From NCBI GenBank assembly GCA_036824465.1, contig DAITAC010000001.1:62001-126000 (forward strand): DNA of 64,000 nucleotides, written 5' to 3'. The position numbers and the translations under genes are program-made. Below are positions 35,403 through 44,096 of the stretch, piece after piece (the first letter of the stretch is position 1; each line of letters begins with the position of its first letter). The notes under the pieces are model-generated. The model worked only from the letters and a program-made list of their open reading frames with translations, did no database searches and was not told the origin of the DNA. Source of the stretch: JAKOQB01 sp036824465. Its GTDB lineage: Bacteria > Pseudomonadota > Gammaproteobacteria > Burkholderiales > Burkholderiaceae_F.

Positions 35403-36266
35403 TCAAATCCAGTAAACCACGATGTACAGGCCGATCCATACCACATCGACAAAGTGCCAGTACCATGCGGCCGCCTCGAACGCGAAGTGATGATCGGGCC
35501 GGAAGTGCCCCTTCAGTATGCGGAAGAACATCACCGTCAGCATGATCGCACCGACGATCACGTGAAAGCCGTGAAAACCGGTCAACATAAAGAACGTCGA
35601 GCCGAAGATGCCGGAATCGAGCCGCAGGTTCAAATCGCCGTAAGCGTGCGCGTACTCGAACGCCTGCACACCGACGAAGGTGAAGCCCAGCAGCAGCGTG
35701 GCGAAGAGCCAGCGCAGCGCCTTGCCGCGATCGCCGGAGAGCAGGCCATGATGAGCCACCGTCAACGTGAAGCCGGAGCTCACCAGCAGAATCGTATTGA
35801 TGGTCGGCACCGGCCAGGCGTGAATCTTGGTGAATTCGCCGACGATGCCACCCGGCCCCAATGTCGGCCATGCAACGGCGAAATCCGGCCACAGCAGCTT
35901 GTGATCGAAGTCGCCGAGCGCGGGCAGCGTGATCACACGCGCGTAAAACAGCGCGCCGAAGAAGGACGCGAAGAACATCACCTCCGAGAAGATGAACCAG
36001 CTCATCCCCCAGCGGAAGCTGACATCGACCTGGCGGTTGTAGCGTCCGCCTTCTGATTCGCCGATTACCTCGGCGAACCACCCGCGCATCATGTAGATCA
36101 GGATCGCGAAACCGACCAGTACGATCCATCCGCCCCCGCCGACCTTGTTGACCAGCATCGTCGCGCCGAAGGTCGTGAAGATCATCGAGATCATCCCCAC
36201 CATCGGCCAGCGCGCCGGCGCCGGCACAAAGTAGTGCGATGCCGCTCCCCCGTGCGTCGAACCCAT
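35403..36266 (-). CDS. coxC: cytochrome c oxidase subunit III
   Basis: Membrane subunit of the aa3-type oxidase core. The 287-aa protein has seven transmembrane segments, with conserved HYFVPAPARWPMVG near the start, RWGMSWFIFSEVMFFASFFGALFYAR, and HGFHVIVGAIMLTVMF. It carries HHFAFEAAAWYWHFVDVVWIGLYIVVYW at the end. It is the last gene of the structural operon coxB-coxA-(39 aa)-ctaG-DUF2970-coxC. Confidence 0.97.
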   Translation of the reverse strand: MGSTHGGAASHYFVPAPARWPMVGMISMIFTTFGATMLVNKVGGGGWIVLVGFAILIYMMRGWFAEVIGESEGGRYNRQVDVSFRWGMSWFIFSEVMFFASFFGALFYARVITLPALGDFDHKLLWPDFAVAWPTLGPGGIVGEFTKIHAWPVPTINTILLVSSGFTLTVAHHGLLSGDRGKALRWLFATLLLGFTFVGVQAFEYAHAYGDLNLRLDSGIFGSTFFMLTGFHGFHVIVGAIMLTVMFFRILKGHFRPDHHFAFEAAAWYWHFVDVVWIGLYIVVYWI

Positions 36267-36307
36267 CTGATTCTTCTCCTTCCCTGTCGCAATTCTTCGT
36301 GGCGCCC

Positions 36308-36526
36308 TCAGCGCAACACGACAAACTTGATGATTGAAACCAGTATGACGACAAACAGCGCCGCGCCGATCACGCCCATGATCACCACGTGGATCGGATT
36401 CAACTGGGCTGCGTCCGCCTCGTAATGGGCACGCTTGCGCACGCCGAAGAATGACCAGAACACGGCGCGGGCCGTCTGCCCAAAAGATGCCTTGCGGCGA
36501 ATCGCAGGCGTTTGCCGCTCGTTCAT
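36308..36526 (-). CDS. DUF2970 domain protein
   Basis: A 72-aa protein with a basic N-terminus (RRKASFGQTARAVFWSFFGVRK) and one C-terminal membrane segment (HVVIMGVIGAALFVVILVSIIKFV). This is the DUF2970 pattern found between ctaG and coxC in betaproteobacteria; a role in oxidase assembly is likely but unproven. Translation probably starts at ATG 36526, one base after the ctaG stop; ATG 36541 would overlap ctaG. Confidence 0.87.
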   Translation of the reverse strand: MNERQTPAIRRKASFGQTARAVFWSFFGVRKRAHYEADAAQLNPIHVVIMGVIGAALFVVILVSIIKFVVLR

Positions 36527-36527
36527 T

Positions 36528-37106
36528 TCAGGTGCGACCATCGCGCGTTGCAACCTCTCCGGTTGCCGCGCCGGGTACTTCGAAGAACGTATATGACAGC
36601 GTGATCTGGGTAACGTCTTTCGGCAACTCCGGATCGACGAAGAAAACCACCGGAAACTTGCGCGTTTCGCCCGCGGCCAGCGTCTGCTGCTTGAAGCAGA
36701 AGCATTCAAGCTTGCTGAAATAGCGCGCGGACTGCATTGGCGCGTAACTTGGGATTGCCTGCCCAACCATCGTGCGGCTTTCGAGATTGACCAGGTCGTA
36801 CTCGACGTGCACCAACTCGCCCGGATGCACTTCGAGATGATTGACATGCGGCCTGAAGCGCCAAGGCCCCTGCCGGTTGGCGTCGAACTCGACCACGATC
36901 GTGCGCGTCTTGTCGACCTGCGTGTTGGCGGCGCGCTGGGAAGCCAGCGGATCCTTGCCGGTCAGGACGTTGATGCCGGAGACCTCGCAGATCTTGCGAT
37001 AGATCGGGATCAGCGCCCAGCCGAAACCGAACATCAGCACCGACACCACCAGCAGCTTGCGCAGGATGCTGCGGTTGGATTGAACGTCGAGGCGCGGATC
37101 GCTCAT
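36528..37106 (-). CDS. ctaG: cytochrome c oxidase assembly protein CtaG/Cox11
   Basis: Copper chaperone that inserts CuB into subunit I. The 192-aa protein has an N-terminal membrane anchor (LLVVSVLMFGFGWALIPIYRKIC) and a periplasmic Ig-like domain. The copper ligands are in the motif KLECFCFKQQTL (CFCF), with FFVDPELPKDVTQITLSYTFF near the end. ATG at 37106 (MSDPRLDV) was chosen. The gene is seven bases downstream of the 39-aa peptide gene. Confidence 0.95.
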   Translation of the reverse strand: MSDPRLDVQSNRSILRKLLVVSVLMFGFGWALIPIYRKICEVSGINVLTGKDPLASQRAANTQVDKTRTIVVEFDANRQGPWRFRPHVNHLEVHPGELVHVEYDLVNLESRTMVGQAIPSYAPMQSARYFSKLECFCFKQQTLAAGETRKFPVVFFVDPELPKDVTQITLSYTFFEVPGAATGEVATRDGRT

Positions 37107-37113
37107 CAGTGAC

Positions 37114-37233
37114 TCAGCCGCCGAACAGCCAGCGCCGCACGATGATGCCGATGAAGAACACGACCACAACCGACAGCAGCACCAGTGCAGTGCGCCTGTT
37201 CTGCCGCCGTTCTTCTGAAGCCTGCTGTGTCAT
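37114..37233 (-). CDS. cytochrome oxidase small assembly protein (39 aa)
   Basis: A 39-residue ORF in the gap between coxA and ctaG, reading MTQQASEERRQNRRTALVLL, then a hydrophobic stretch with VVVVFFIGIIV, and ending RRWLFGG. It has a charged N-terminus followed by one membrane segment. Peptides of this type occur at exactly this position in betaproteobacterial cox operons and are annotated as small assembly proteins. Its start lies 42 bases after the coxA stop and its stop 7 bases before ctaG. Confidence 0.85.
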   Translation of the reverse strand: MTQQASEERRQNRRTALVLLSVVVVFFIGIIVRRWLFGG

Positions 37234-37275
37234 GAGCTTGCGCTGCCGGTCGCGCAGCGACCGGCGTTCTCCAAG

Positions 37276-38868
37276 TTATCTGACCACCGGCGGGGTCTCG
37301 AAGGTATGAAACGGTGCCGGCGACGGCACGGTCCACTCCAGTCCACCATCCTCGGCATCAAAGTAGTTGGCCTTGGCTTTCTCGCCGCCCTTGATGCACT
37401 TGAGAACCACGTACAGAAAGATCAGCTGCGAAAGTCCAAAGCCAAACGCGCCGATCGACGCCAACATGTTGAAATCGGCAAACTGCATCGGGTAATCCGC
37501 ATAGCGCCGGGGCATGCCGGCCAGCCCGAGAAAGTGCATCGGGAAGAACGTGACGTTGAAGAAGATCATCGACAGCCAGAAGTGCCACTTGCCGAGCGTC
37601 TCGTCGTACATGTGGCCGGTCCACTTCGGCAGCCAGAAGTACGCGCCGCCGAACATCCCGAACAGCGAACCCGCCACCAGCACATAGTGGAAGTGCGCGA
37701 CGACGTAGTAGGTGTCCTGCACCTGGATATCGATCGGCGCCATCGCCAGGATCAGCCCGGTAAATCCGCCCATCGTGAAAACAAAAATGAAGCCGATTGC
37801 GAACAGCATGGGGGTCTCAAAGGTCATGCTGCCCTTCCACATCGTCGCCAGCCAGTTAAAGATCTTCACCCCGGTCGGCACCGCGATCAGCATCGTCGCG
37901 TACATGAAGAAGAGCTGCCCCGTCACCGGCATGCCGGTGGTGAACATGTGGTGCGCCCACACGATGAACGACAGGATCGCGATCGAGGCGGTCGCGTACA
38001 CCATCGACGCATAGCCGAACAGCGGCTTGCGCGCGAACACCGGCACGATCTGGCTGATGATCCCGAACGCCGGCAGGATCATGATGTACACCTCGGGGTG
38101 GCCGAAGAACCAGAAGATGTGCTGGAACATCACCGGATCACCGCCGCCCGCGGCGTTGAAGAAGCTGGTGCCGAAATGGCGGTCTGTCAGGGTCATCGTG
38201 ATTGCACCGGCGAGCACCGGCATCACCGCGATCAGCAGGTAAGCAGTGATGAGCCAGGTCCACACGAACATCGGCATCTTCATCAGGCTCATACCCGGGG
38301 CGCGCATGTTCAGGATCGTGGTGACGATGTTGATCGAACCCATGATCGAACTGGCACCCATGATGTGCAGCGCGAAAATGCCCATATCCATGCCCATGCC
38401 CATTTGAATCGTCAGCGGCGCATAAACGGTCCACCCGGCCGCCGGCGCTCCGCCCGGCACGAAGAACGATGCGACCAGCAACAGCGCCGCGGGCGGCAGA
38501 AGCCAGAAGCTGAAGTTGTTCATTCGTGCGAACGCCATGTCAGGCGCGCCGATCTGCAGCGGGATCTGCCAGTTCGCGAAGCCGACGAAGCCCGGCATGA
38601 TCGCGCCGAACACCATGATCAGGCCGTGCATGGTGGTGAGCTGGTTGAAGAAATGCGGCTCGAAGATCTGCAGGCCGGGCTGGAACAGTTCGGTGCGAAT
38701 GCCGAGTGCAAGAACGCCGCCGGTCAGGAACATCGTGAACGAAAACCACAGGTACATCGTGCCGATGTCCTTGTGGTTGGTCGCATACAACCAGCGCCGC
38801 CAGCCATACGGTGCGTGGTCGTGGGCATCTTCATGCCCGTGTCCGTGATCGTGGGCGACTGCGCTCAT
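37276..38868 (-). CDS. coxA: cytochrome c oxidase subunit I
   Basis: Catalytic subunit holding heme a and the heme a3-CuB centre where O2 is reduced. The 530-aa protein has 12 transmembrane segments. Visible motifs: TTMHGLIMVFGAIMP (heme a His), FWFFGHPEVYIMILPAFGII with the cross-linked His-Tyr pair typical of A-type oxidases, WAHHMFTTGMP with the two CuB His, and VVAHFHYVLVAGS with heme a3 and a ligands. The N-terminus is His-rich (HDHGHGHEDAHDH). A strong GAGGAG site precedes the ATG. Confidence 0.98.
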   Translation of the reverse strand: MSAVAHDHGHGHEDAHDHAPYGWRRWLYATNHKDIGTMYLWFSFTMFLTGGVLALGIRTELFQPGLQIFEPHFFNQLTTMHGLIMVFGAIMPGFVGFANWQIPLQIGAPDMAFARMNNFSFWLLPPAALLLVASFFVPGGAPAAGWTVYAPLTIQMGMGMDMGIFALHIMGASSIMGSINIVTTILNMRAPGMSLMKMPMFVWTWLITAYLLIAVMPVLAGAITMTLTDRHFGTSFFNAAGGGDPVMFQHIFWFFGHPEVYIMILPAFGIISQIVPVFARKPLFGYASMVYATASIAILSFIVWAHHMFTTGMPVTGQLFFMYATMLIAVPTGVKIFNWLATMWKGSMTFETPMLFAIGFIFVFTMGGFTGLILAMAPIDIQVQDTYYVVAHFHYVLVAGSLFGMFGGAYFWLPKWTGHMYDETLGKWHFWLSMIFFNVTFFPMHFLGLAGMPRRYADYPMQFADFNMLASIGAFGFGLSQLIFLYVVLKCIKGGEKAKANYFDAEDGGLEWTVPSPAPFHTFETPPVVR

Positions 38869-38919
38869 CTTTGCTCCTCAAATCCCGATTCTCTGAATCC
38901 GTTGAACCACCACCGCGCC

Positions 38920-40047
38920 CTACTTGCGCGCTGCCTTGAATTCGCTCGGCTGTATTGCCGCACCGGAGCTATTGCCCCAGTTGTTCCTGACAAAGGTCGC
39001 AGTCGCCGCCAGCTCGACGTCTGACAACGTCTTCCACGGGGGCATCGCACCCTTGCCGTTAAGCATGATCGCGATCTGCTGCTCCTTGTTCATCACGACC
39101 TGGCTGCCATCGAGCGGCGGGAATGCCCCCTTGACGCCCTGGCCGTTCGCCTGGTGGCAGGCCTGGCAATTCGCCGCATACACCTTGGCGCCGCGTTCTT
39201 TCAGCTCCGCAAGCTGCCAGGTCTTATTCGGATCGTCGGCTGTTGCAGCCATCGCCTTCTTCTTCTCGTCGACCCACTTCGTGTAGTCGGCGGCGGTGAC
39301 GACCCTGACCTTGATCGGCATGAACGCGTGGTCCCTGCCGCACAGTTCGGCGCACTGGCCATAGTAGGTGCCGGTCTTTTCAGCTCGGAACCAGGTGTCA
39401 CGCACAAACCCAGGAATTGCGTCCTGCTTGACGCCAAGAGCCGGCACGAACCAGGCGTGAATCACGTCATTTGCGGTCGTGATCACGCGTACTTTCTTGT
39501 CAACGGGTACGACGACCTCATTGTCGACCTCGAGCAAGTAGACGGGATTCGCCTTGCGTGCCGCATCGTTACCGCCATCGATCTGATCGCGCGGGGTGGC
39601 AAGCGCCGACAGGAACGAAATGCCTTCGCCCTCGCCCTTCAGGTAGTCGTAGCCCCATTTCCACTGATAGCCGGTGGCCTTGATCGTGATGTCGGCGTTG
39701 GTCGTGTCCTTCATCGCCACCACGGTCTTGGTCGCCAGCGCGCCCATGACGATCACGATGATGAAAGGGACAACCGTCCACGCAATCTCCACCGCGGTGC
39801 TCTCGTGGAAGTTTTCCGCCTTGTGACCCTTCGACTTGCGGTGGGCATAGATCGAATAGAACATCACGCCAAACACCGCCACGAAGATCACGCCGCAGAT
39901 GCCGAGCATCATCCAGTGCAGCCAGTGAATTTCGCGTGCGATCTGGGTGACCGGCGGCGCGAGGTTGTACTTGCTCTGGATAGCGCTCGCAGTGCCCGCA
40001 GTGGCGAGCAGCGTAGCCGCCAGCGTGGCCTTGATTGTCGTGGTCAT
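38920..40047 (-). CDS. coxB: cytochrome c oxidase subunit II fused to cytochrome c
   Basis: Receives electrons at CuA. The 375-aa protein has a signal peptide (TTTIKATLAATLLATAGTASA), two membrane segments and a cupredoxin domain with the CuA motif QCAELCGRDHAFMPIKV. A C-terminal cytochrome c domain carries CQACH as heme-binding site and a Met ligand near GKGAMPPW. The fused cytochrome makes the enzyme caa3-type. ATG at 40047 places the signal peptide at the N-terminus; ATG 40062 is also possible. Upstream lies DUF2244, 63 bases away. Confidence 0.96.
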   Translation of the reverse strand: MTTTIKATLAATLLATAGTASAIQSKYNLAPPVTQIAREIHWLHWMMLGICGVIFVAVFGVMFYSIYAHRKSKGHKAENFHESTAVEIAWTVVPFIIVIVMGALATKTVVAMKDTTNADITIKATGYQWKWGYDYLKGEGEGISFLSALATPRDQIDGGNDAARKANPVYLLEVDNEVVVPVDKKVRVITTANDVIHAWFVPALGVKQDAIPGFVRDTWFRAEKTGTYYGQCAELCGRDHAFMPIKVRVVTAADYTKWVDEKKKAMAATADDPNKTWQLAELKERGAKVYAANCQACHQANGQGVKGAFPPLDGSQVVMNKEQQIAIMLNGKGAMPPWKTLSDVELAATATFVRNNWGNSSGAAIQPSEFKAARK

Positions 40048-40110
40048 TCTTGTCGAATCCATTAATTCATCCGTCGCGGTCTGCACCGCCCCTCATTGCC
40101 GTGGTTCTTA

Positions 40111-40587
40111 TCAAGCCGCAGCGACCGACGCCCCGGACCGCAGCGCACGATCCAGTTCCTTCGCCAGCTGCCGGCGGCGCTCTTCGAGCAGATGCATTCC
40201 AATCTCGATTCGTTTGTCCGCTGCGACGAGGAACAGGCGTGCTCGCTCCCGTCCGGCCGTATCAGCCCCGGTGTCGATCCGAACCTGCTGGACGGGAAGC
40301 TGCCAGATCGAAGTCCGTGTTCCTTGCACCTGTTCAATACGCAACTGTCCGTCGCTGATTTCGAGCGATTCGAAATCGGCAGCATGACGTCCGTAGCAGA
40401 AGAAGGCACCCGCGATTGCGATCAATTCGAAACCGACAAATGGCAGGACCATCCAGAGTCCAACCGCGGCAAAGCCGGCGCCGATCGCGAGCGAGAGTGC
40501 GACCACCGATGCGAAAACAAACGCCAGTTGCCGCGGTGAAGCGGAACAGTTGCGCTTGACAATCCAGCGGGTCGCGTTCTCGGGCAT
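40111..40587 (-). CDS. DUF2244 domain membrane protein
   Basis: A 158-aa protein with two N-terminal membrane segments (LAFVFASVVALSLAIGAGFAA, LWMVLPFVGFELIAIAGAFFCY). A soluble domain follows, with YGRHAADFESLEISDGQLRIEQ, the DUF2244 pattern. It often lies just upstream of coxB. It is the first gene behind the promoter at 40708-40736. Function is unknown; a link to oxidase assembly is inferred from position only. Confidence 0.85.
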   Translation of the reverse strand: MPENATRWIVKRNCSASPRQLAFVFASVVALSLAIGAGFAAVGLWMVLPFVGFELIAIAGAFFCYGRHAADFESLEISDGQLRIEQVQGTRTSIWQLPVQQVRIDTGADTAGRERARLFLVAADKRIEIGMHLLEERRRQLAKELDRALRSGASVAAA

Positions 40588-40707
40588 TGAAGGGGCTCAT
40601 CCAACAACTTGCGCAGTCAGGCGGCAGGCAGCCGTTGCCCCGACAAAACACTACGCCCGGCAGGAACTCGCATGGAATCCGTCCGAGGGTGCACGCAAAG
40701 CGGGCGG

Positions 40708-40736
40708 ATTATAGGCGGACATAACAGCGCAGCAAA
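40708..40736 (-). promoter_or_regulatory. sigma-70-like promoter of the cox operon
   Basis: On the minus strand a perfect TATAAT (40713 to 40708) is preceded, at 17 bases, by TTTGCT (40736 to 40731), a moderate match to TTGACA. It would give a leader of about 110 bases before the DUF2244 start at 40587. Confidence 0.6.
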
Positions 40737-40775
40737 ACGCCGAGTCCGGCCAGGCCAGTCCCGCGGCGCGCGTGG

Positions 40776-41252
40776 CTAGAGCGCCGGAATGCGCAGGTTC
40801 TGGCCCGGGTAGATCTTGTCCGGATGCGAAAGCATCGGCTTGTTGGCCTCAAAGATCGCCGGGTATTTGTTGGCGTCGCCGTAGAGCTGTTTCGCGATCT
40901 TTGACAGTGTGTCGCCGCGGACGACGGTGTAGTACTGCGCCGCTGGCCCCGAACGGGACACAGTCATGTTGTCCTCGACGCCGGCCACGCCATGGACATT
41001 GCCCGCGGCGAGGACAATTCTTTCTCTGGTCGCCTGATCATCCGCGACCCCGTAGACCTTCGCAATTCCGCTCGCTCCGTCGAACGTTACCGTGAGGCCC
41101 GTCGCGGCCAGTTTCTGGGCCTGGACGTAGGCCAGGATCGCATCGCCCGCCGCAGCATTGGCAGCCGCCGGATCTCCCGACGCCTCTGCCGCCTTGACTT
41201 CCTTGCCGAATAGTTTCTCCCCTGCTTCCTTGATGAATGCGATCAGTCCCAT
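40776..41252 (-). CDS. kbp: BON and LysM domain protein (Kbp/YgaU-like)
   Basis: A 158-aa cytosolic protein with an N-terminal BON domain (LTVTFDGASGIAKVYGVADDQ...VAGVEDNMTV) and a C-terminal LysM domain (YYTVVRGDTLSKIAKQLYGDANKYPAIFEANKP). The arrangement and length match E. coli YgaU/Kbp, a K+-binding stress protein. The family start MGLIAFIKEAGEKLFGK fixes the ATG at 41252. There is no signal peptide, which argues against a wall-binding role despite the LysM domain. Confidence 0.92.
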   Translation of the reverse strand: MGLIAFIKEAGEKLFGKEVKAAEASGDPAAANAAAGDAILAYVQAQKLAATGLTVTFDGASGIAKVYGVADDQATRERIVLAAGNVHGVAGVEDNMTVSRSGPAAQYYTVVRGDTLSKIAKQLYGDANKYPAIFEANKPMLSHPDKIYPGQNLRIPAL

Positions 41253-41301
41253 CTTCCATCTCCCTGTTGACGTTGATGCTCTCCCCGAGCGTGACTCTCT
41301 G

Positions 41302-42204
41302 TCAATGCGAGCGCAATTGCGCCCGCAGGCTATCGACAGATATGCGAGTCTGCCCTGTTTCGCGCGCAACCGGCTTCCAGGCATGGCCGTAGGCGACCTC
41401 AAACGTCAAGCCGATTCGTCCGTCATCACCACGGCCGCCTTCCAGTGAATCGATCAGCGCACGTGCCTGGCGGCCCGAGACCAGGCCCGGCATCCGATCA
41501 TCACGCGGATTGCCGCCTAACCCGGCGACGTCGCGCAGCAGTTCGGCGGCCGTCGCGTAGGTAAGCCGGATGCGCTCCGCATCCAACACCGGATTTGCGA
41601 AGCCCGCCGCGATCAGCATGTCGCCGAAGTCGTGCATGTCGACAAAAGGCATCGGCATCGCATGCGGTAGAACTGACCTGACGGCTGCGCGCAGTTCCTT
41701 GATGGTGTCCGGGCCGAAACAACTGAACATCAGCAGCCCGTTCGTGGAAAGAATGCGCTTCCACTCCGAAAACAGCACGTGCGGCGTCGGATGCCAGTGC
41801 AGCATCAGATTGGAAAACACGAGATCTGCGCAGCCGTCTGCCAGCGACAGCGCGCCTGCCTCAGCGACGATCCATTGCACGCGCGATCCGCGCCACCAAC
41901 GCGCCAATCGTGCAGGACCGACATTAGCTGCGCGTCTGCCCTGGCGGATCATGCCAAGCGAATGATCGATGCCAATCCAGTCGGCCTGCGCATACCTTTC
42001 CATCAGCGCCGCGCGCGCTCCGCCGACGCCGCAGCCAATGTCGACAACGCGTTTCGGCGTGAGTCGAATGACATCAAGTCTCTCAAGTGTGCGCCGCCCG
42101 ATTTCACGCACGAGAAAATCGCGCTCCGCAAAGCGGGCCGCCCGCCGATCGAACTGGCGCCGCACAGTCGCCACGCGCGCGGGGATGCGCGGCGGATCGA
42201 CCAT
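41302..42204 (-). CDS. bioC: BioC-like SAM-dependent methyltransferase
   Basis: A 300-aa class I methyltransferase. The SAM loop is VVDIGCGVGGARAALMERY, preceded by RRQFDRRAARFAERDFLVREIGRR, which is the usual BioC opening. Post-loop motifs are DLVFSNLMLHWHPTP and FSCFGPDTIKELRAAV. BioC methylates malonyl-ACP/CoA to start biotin synthesis. In betaproteobacteria this gene is normally next to comF, as here. No other bio gene is nearby. ATG at 42204 was chosen; much longer upstream frame is shadow of comF. Confidence 0.85.
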   Translation of the reverse strand: MVDPPRIPARVATVRRQFDRRAARFAERDFLVREIGRRTLERLDVIRLTPKRVVDIGCGVGGARAALMERYAQADWIGIDHSLGMIRQGRRAANVGPARLARWWRGSRVQWIVAEAGALSLADGCADLVFSNLMLHWHPTPHVLFSEWKRILSTNGLLMFSCFGPDTIKELRAAVRSVLPHAMPMPFVDMHDFGDMLIAAGFANPVLDAERIRLTYATAAELLRDVAGLGGNPRDDRMPGLVSGRQARALIDSLEGGRGDDGRIGLTFEVAYGHAWKPVARETGQTRISVDSLRAQLRSH

Positions 42205-42285
42205 GGTGGGCGTGAGTTCGGAGGTACCGGGACCGAGGGCCATGAGGCGGCGCTGGTGCTGGTGCACAGTATATGCTCGGCACGG

Positions 42286-43011
42286 ATGACACTCGCTGCA
42301 TCTCGCCGCTGGTTTCCTCGCCTCGTCGCCCCGCGGTTGCGACTGTCGCCGCCGTGCGTAGTCTGTGAACTGAATAGCGCGGCGGCGAACTGCCAGATGT
42401 GTGCCGATTGCGAGCACGACTTCTTTCGAGAAGACGTTGCACGGTGCACCGTGTGCGCGATTCGCATGCCGGCCTCGACCGCGGCGACGATCTGCGGGCT
42501 CTGCCTGCGGCACCCACCGCAGTTCGATGCGACGTTTGCGCTGGGCGACTACAGGCCGCCTGTCGACGGCATGGTGATCGCACTGAAGGCCGGCGGCCGT
42601 CTTGCGCTTGCCGGAGTCTTCGGCGCGCTGCTGGCACGGCGCGCAGGGCGATTTGATATTGCGGGCGCGCTGATCGCGCCCGTGCCGCTCGCCTTTGAGC
42701 GCCACGCAGAGCGTGGTTTCAATCAGGCGCTCGAAATCGCGCGGCAGATTGCGCGGGATCTGGATCTTCAGCTTGCCGCAGAGGCACTGCTGCGCGTTCG
42801 ACATGCCGCGCCCCAGCATGTGCTGGCGCTCGCCGAGCGCAAGCGCAATGTGCACGACGCATTCACCGTTCGAGCTGACGTGCGCGCGCGTCACGTAGCC
42901 GTCGTCGACGATGTAATGACCACTGGCAGCACGCTGGGTGAAATCGCGTCGGTGCTGAAGAAGGCCGGGGCGGTGCGCGTGACCAATCTCGTCGTCGCGC
43001 GGACGCCCTAG
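42286..43011 (+). CDS. comF: ComF family phosphoribosyltransferase-like protein
   Basis: A 241-aa ComF protein. It has an N-terminal four-plus-Cys zinc-binding region (CVVCEL, CQMCADC, CTVCAIRMP, CGLCLRHPP) and a C-terminal PRTase domain with VAVVDDVMTTGSTLGE. ComF is linked to natural DNA uptake and is also common in non-competent bacteria. ATG at 42286 follows a short spacer divergent from bioC. trmL starts two bases after its stop, so they are likely cotranscribed. Confidence 0.93.
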   Translation: MTLAASRRWFPRLVAPRLRLSPPCVVCELNSAAANCQMCADCEHDFFREDVARCTVCAIRMPASTAATICGLCLRHPPQFDATFALGDYRPPVDGMVIALKAGGRLALAGVFGALLARRAGRFDIAGALIAPVPLAFERHAERGFNQALEIARQIARDLDLQLAAEALLRVRHAAPQHVLALAERKRNVHDAFTVRADVRARHVAVVDDVMTTGSTLGEIASVLKKAGAVRVTNLVVARTP

Positions 43012-43013
43012 CC

Positions 43014-43484
43014 GTGTTTCACGTCGTCCTCGTTGAACCCGAGATTCCCCCGAATACGGGGAATGTGATCCGGTTGTGCGCCAACACCGGCGCGCAATTG
43101 CATCTGATCGAACCGCTCGGATTCGATCTCGATGACAAGCAACTGCGCCGTGCCGGCCTCGACTACCACGAATACGCGTCAATCAAAGTACATGCAAGCT
43201 TCGAGACACTGCTCGCGACCGAAGAGTGCAAACCCGCCCGGATGTTTGCGCTGACCACCAGGGGGGCGCGCATGCTGATCGACATGAGGTTCATGTCGGG
43301 AGACTGGTTCATCTTCGGCGCTGAAACACGCGGTCTGCCCGATGACGTGCGCGAACGATTCGCTCCCTCGCAAAGAATTCGGTTGCCAATGCGCGCCGGC
43401 AATCGCAGCCTCAACCTTTCCAACGCGGTCGCGGTGGTGGTTTACGAAGCCTGGCGCCAGATCGGCTACGACGGTGGCGTGTGA
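43014..43484 (+). CDS. trmL: tRNA (cytidine34-2'-O)-methyltransferase TrmL
   Basis: A 156-aa SPOUT methyltransferase that modifies the wobble position of tRNA-Leu isoacceptors. The family start MFHVVLVEPEIPPNTGNVIRLCANTG is intact. The knotted SAM-binding end reads IFGAETRGLPDDVRE and LNLSNAVAVVVYEAWRQ. It uses a GTG start two bases after the comF stop. Confidence 0.96.
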   Translation: MFHVVLVEPEIPPNTGNVIRLCANTGAQLHLIEPLGFDLDDKQLRRAGLDYHEYASIKVHASFETLLATEECKPARMFALTTRGARMLIDMRFMSGDWFIFGAETRGLPDDVRERFAPSQRIRLPMRAGNRSLNLSNAVAVVVYEAWRQIGYDGGV

Positions 43485-43493
43485 AGCGTCGGG

Positions 43494-44096
43494 TCAAGAC
43501 CGGGTGAAATCTGCGGCGGCGCCGCGCGCGACCGCCGGTTCGTGCAGGCGCAATCGTTCCAGCAGCAGGTCGGGCGCCTGCTCGACAATCAGCAGATCCC
43601 AGTGCTGCGGGCGAATGAAACCCTCTGCCGCACCGTGCTGCAGAAACGCCAGCAGATGATCGAAGTAACCCTCGCTATTGATCACGCCAACCGGCTTCGA
43701 ATGCAATCGCAACTGCAGCCACGTGATCATCTCGAACATTTCTTCGAACGTGCCGTAGCCACCCGGCAACACGACGAATGCATCCGCGCGCTCGGCCATG
43801 ATGCGTTTGCGCGTATGCATCGAATCGACGATCAGCAGTTCCGTCAGTGCCTGATGCGCCACCTCCGGCCGCATCAGGTGCTCCGGGATCACGCCGATCA
43901 CCTTGCCGCCGTTGGCGAGGGCGGCGTCCGCCACCGCGCCCATCATGCCGACGTGGCCGCCGCCGTAGATCAGCGTCAGATCACGGCGCGCCAGGACTGC
44001 GCCGAGCTCGCGCGCAACCTCGACGTACTCGGGTCGCGCACCGGCCTGCGAACCGCAGAACACACATACCGACTGAATCGACTTCACACTGGTCAT
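43494..44096 (-). CDS. LOG family protein (TIGR00730 type)
   Basis: A 200-aa Rossmann-fold protein with the family motifs CVFCGSQAG, YGGGHVGMMGAVADAAL, and PGGYGTFEEMFEM (the PGGxGTxxE motif). Plant and some bacterial members are cytokinin nucleotide phosphoribohydrolases; others cleave AMP or related nucleotides. Here it is translationally coupled to gpsA (ATGA overlap at 44093-44096), placing it last in secB-gpsA-LOG. The exact substrate is unknown. Confidence 0.92.
   Translation of the reverse strand: MTSVKSIQSVCVFCGSQAGARPEYVEVARELGAVLARRDLTLIYGGGHVGMMGAVADAALANGGKVIGVIPEHLMRPEVAHQALTELLIVDSMHTRKRIMAERADAFVVLPGGYGTFEEMFEMITWLQLRLHSKPVGVINSEGYFDHLLAFLQHGAAEGFIRPQHWDLLIVEQAPDLLLERLRLHEPAVARGAAADFTRS

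Noticed and set aside
37306..39024. A 572-codon Arg/His/Asp-rich open frame on the plus strand
   Set aside because: It is exactly antisense to coxA and the end of coxB, which are certain genes; its composition is that of a reversed membrane-protein gene.
41302..43182. A 626-codon open frame on the minus strand
   Set aside because: Only the last 300 codons (from 42204) are the BioC-like methyltransferase. The upstream part is antisense to comF and trmL and rich in Arg/His, typical of shadow frames in GC-rich DNA.
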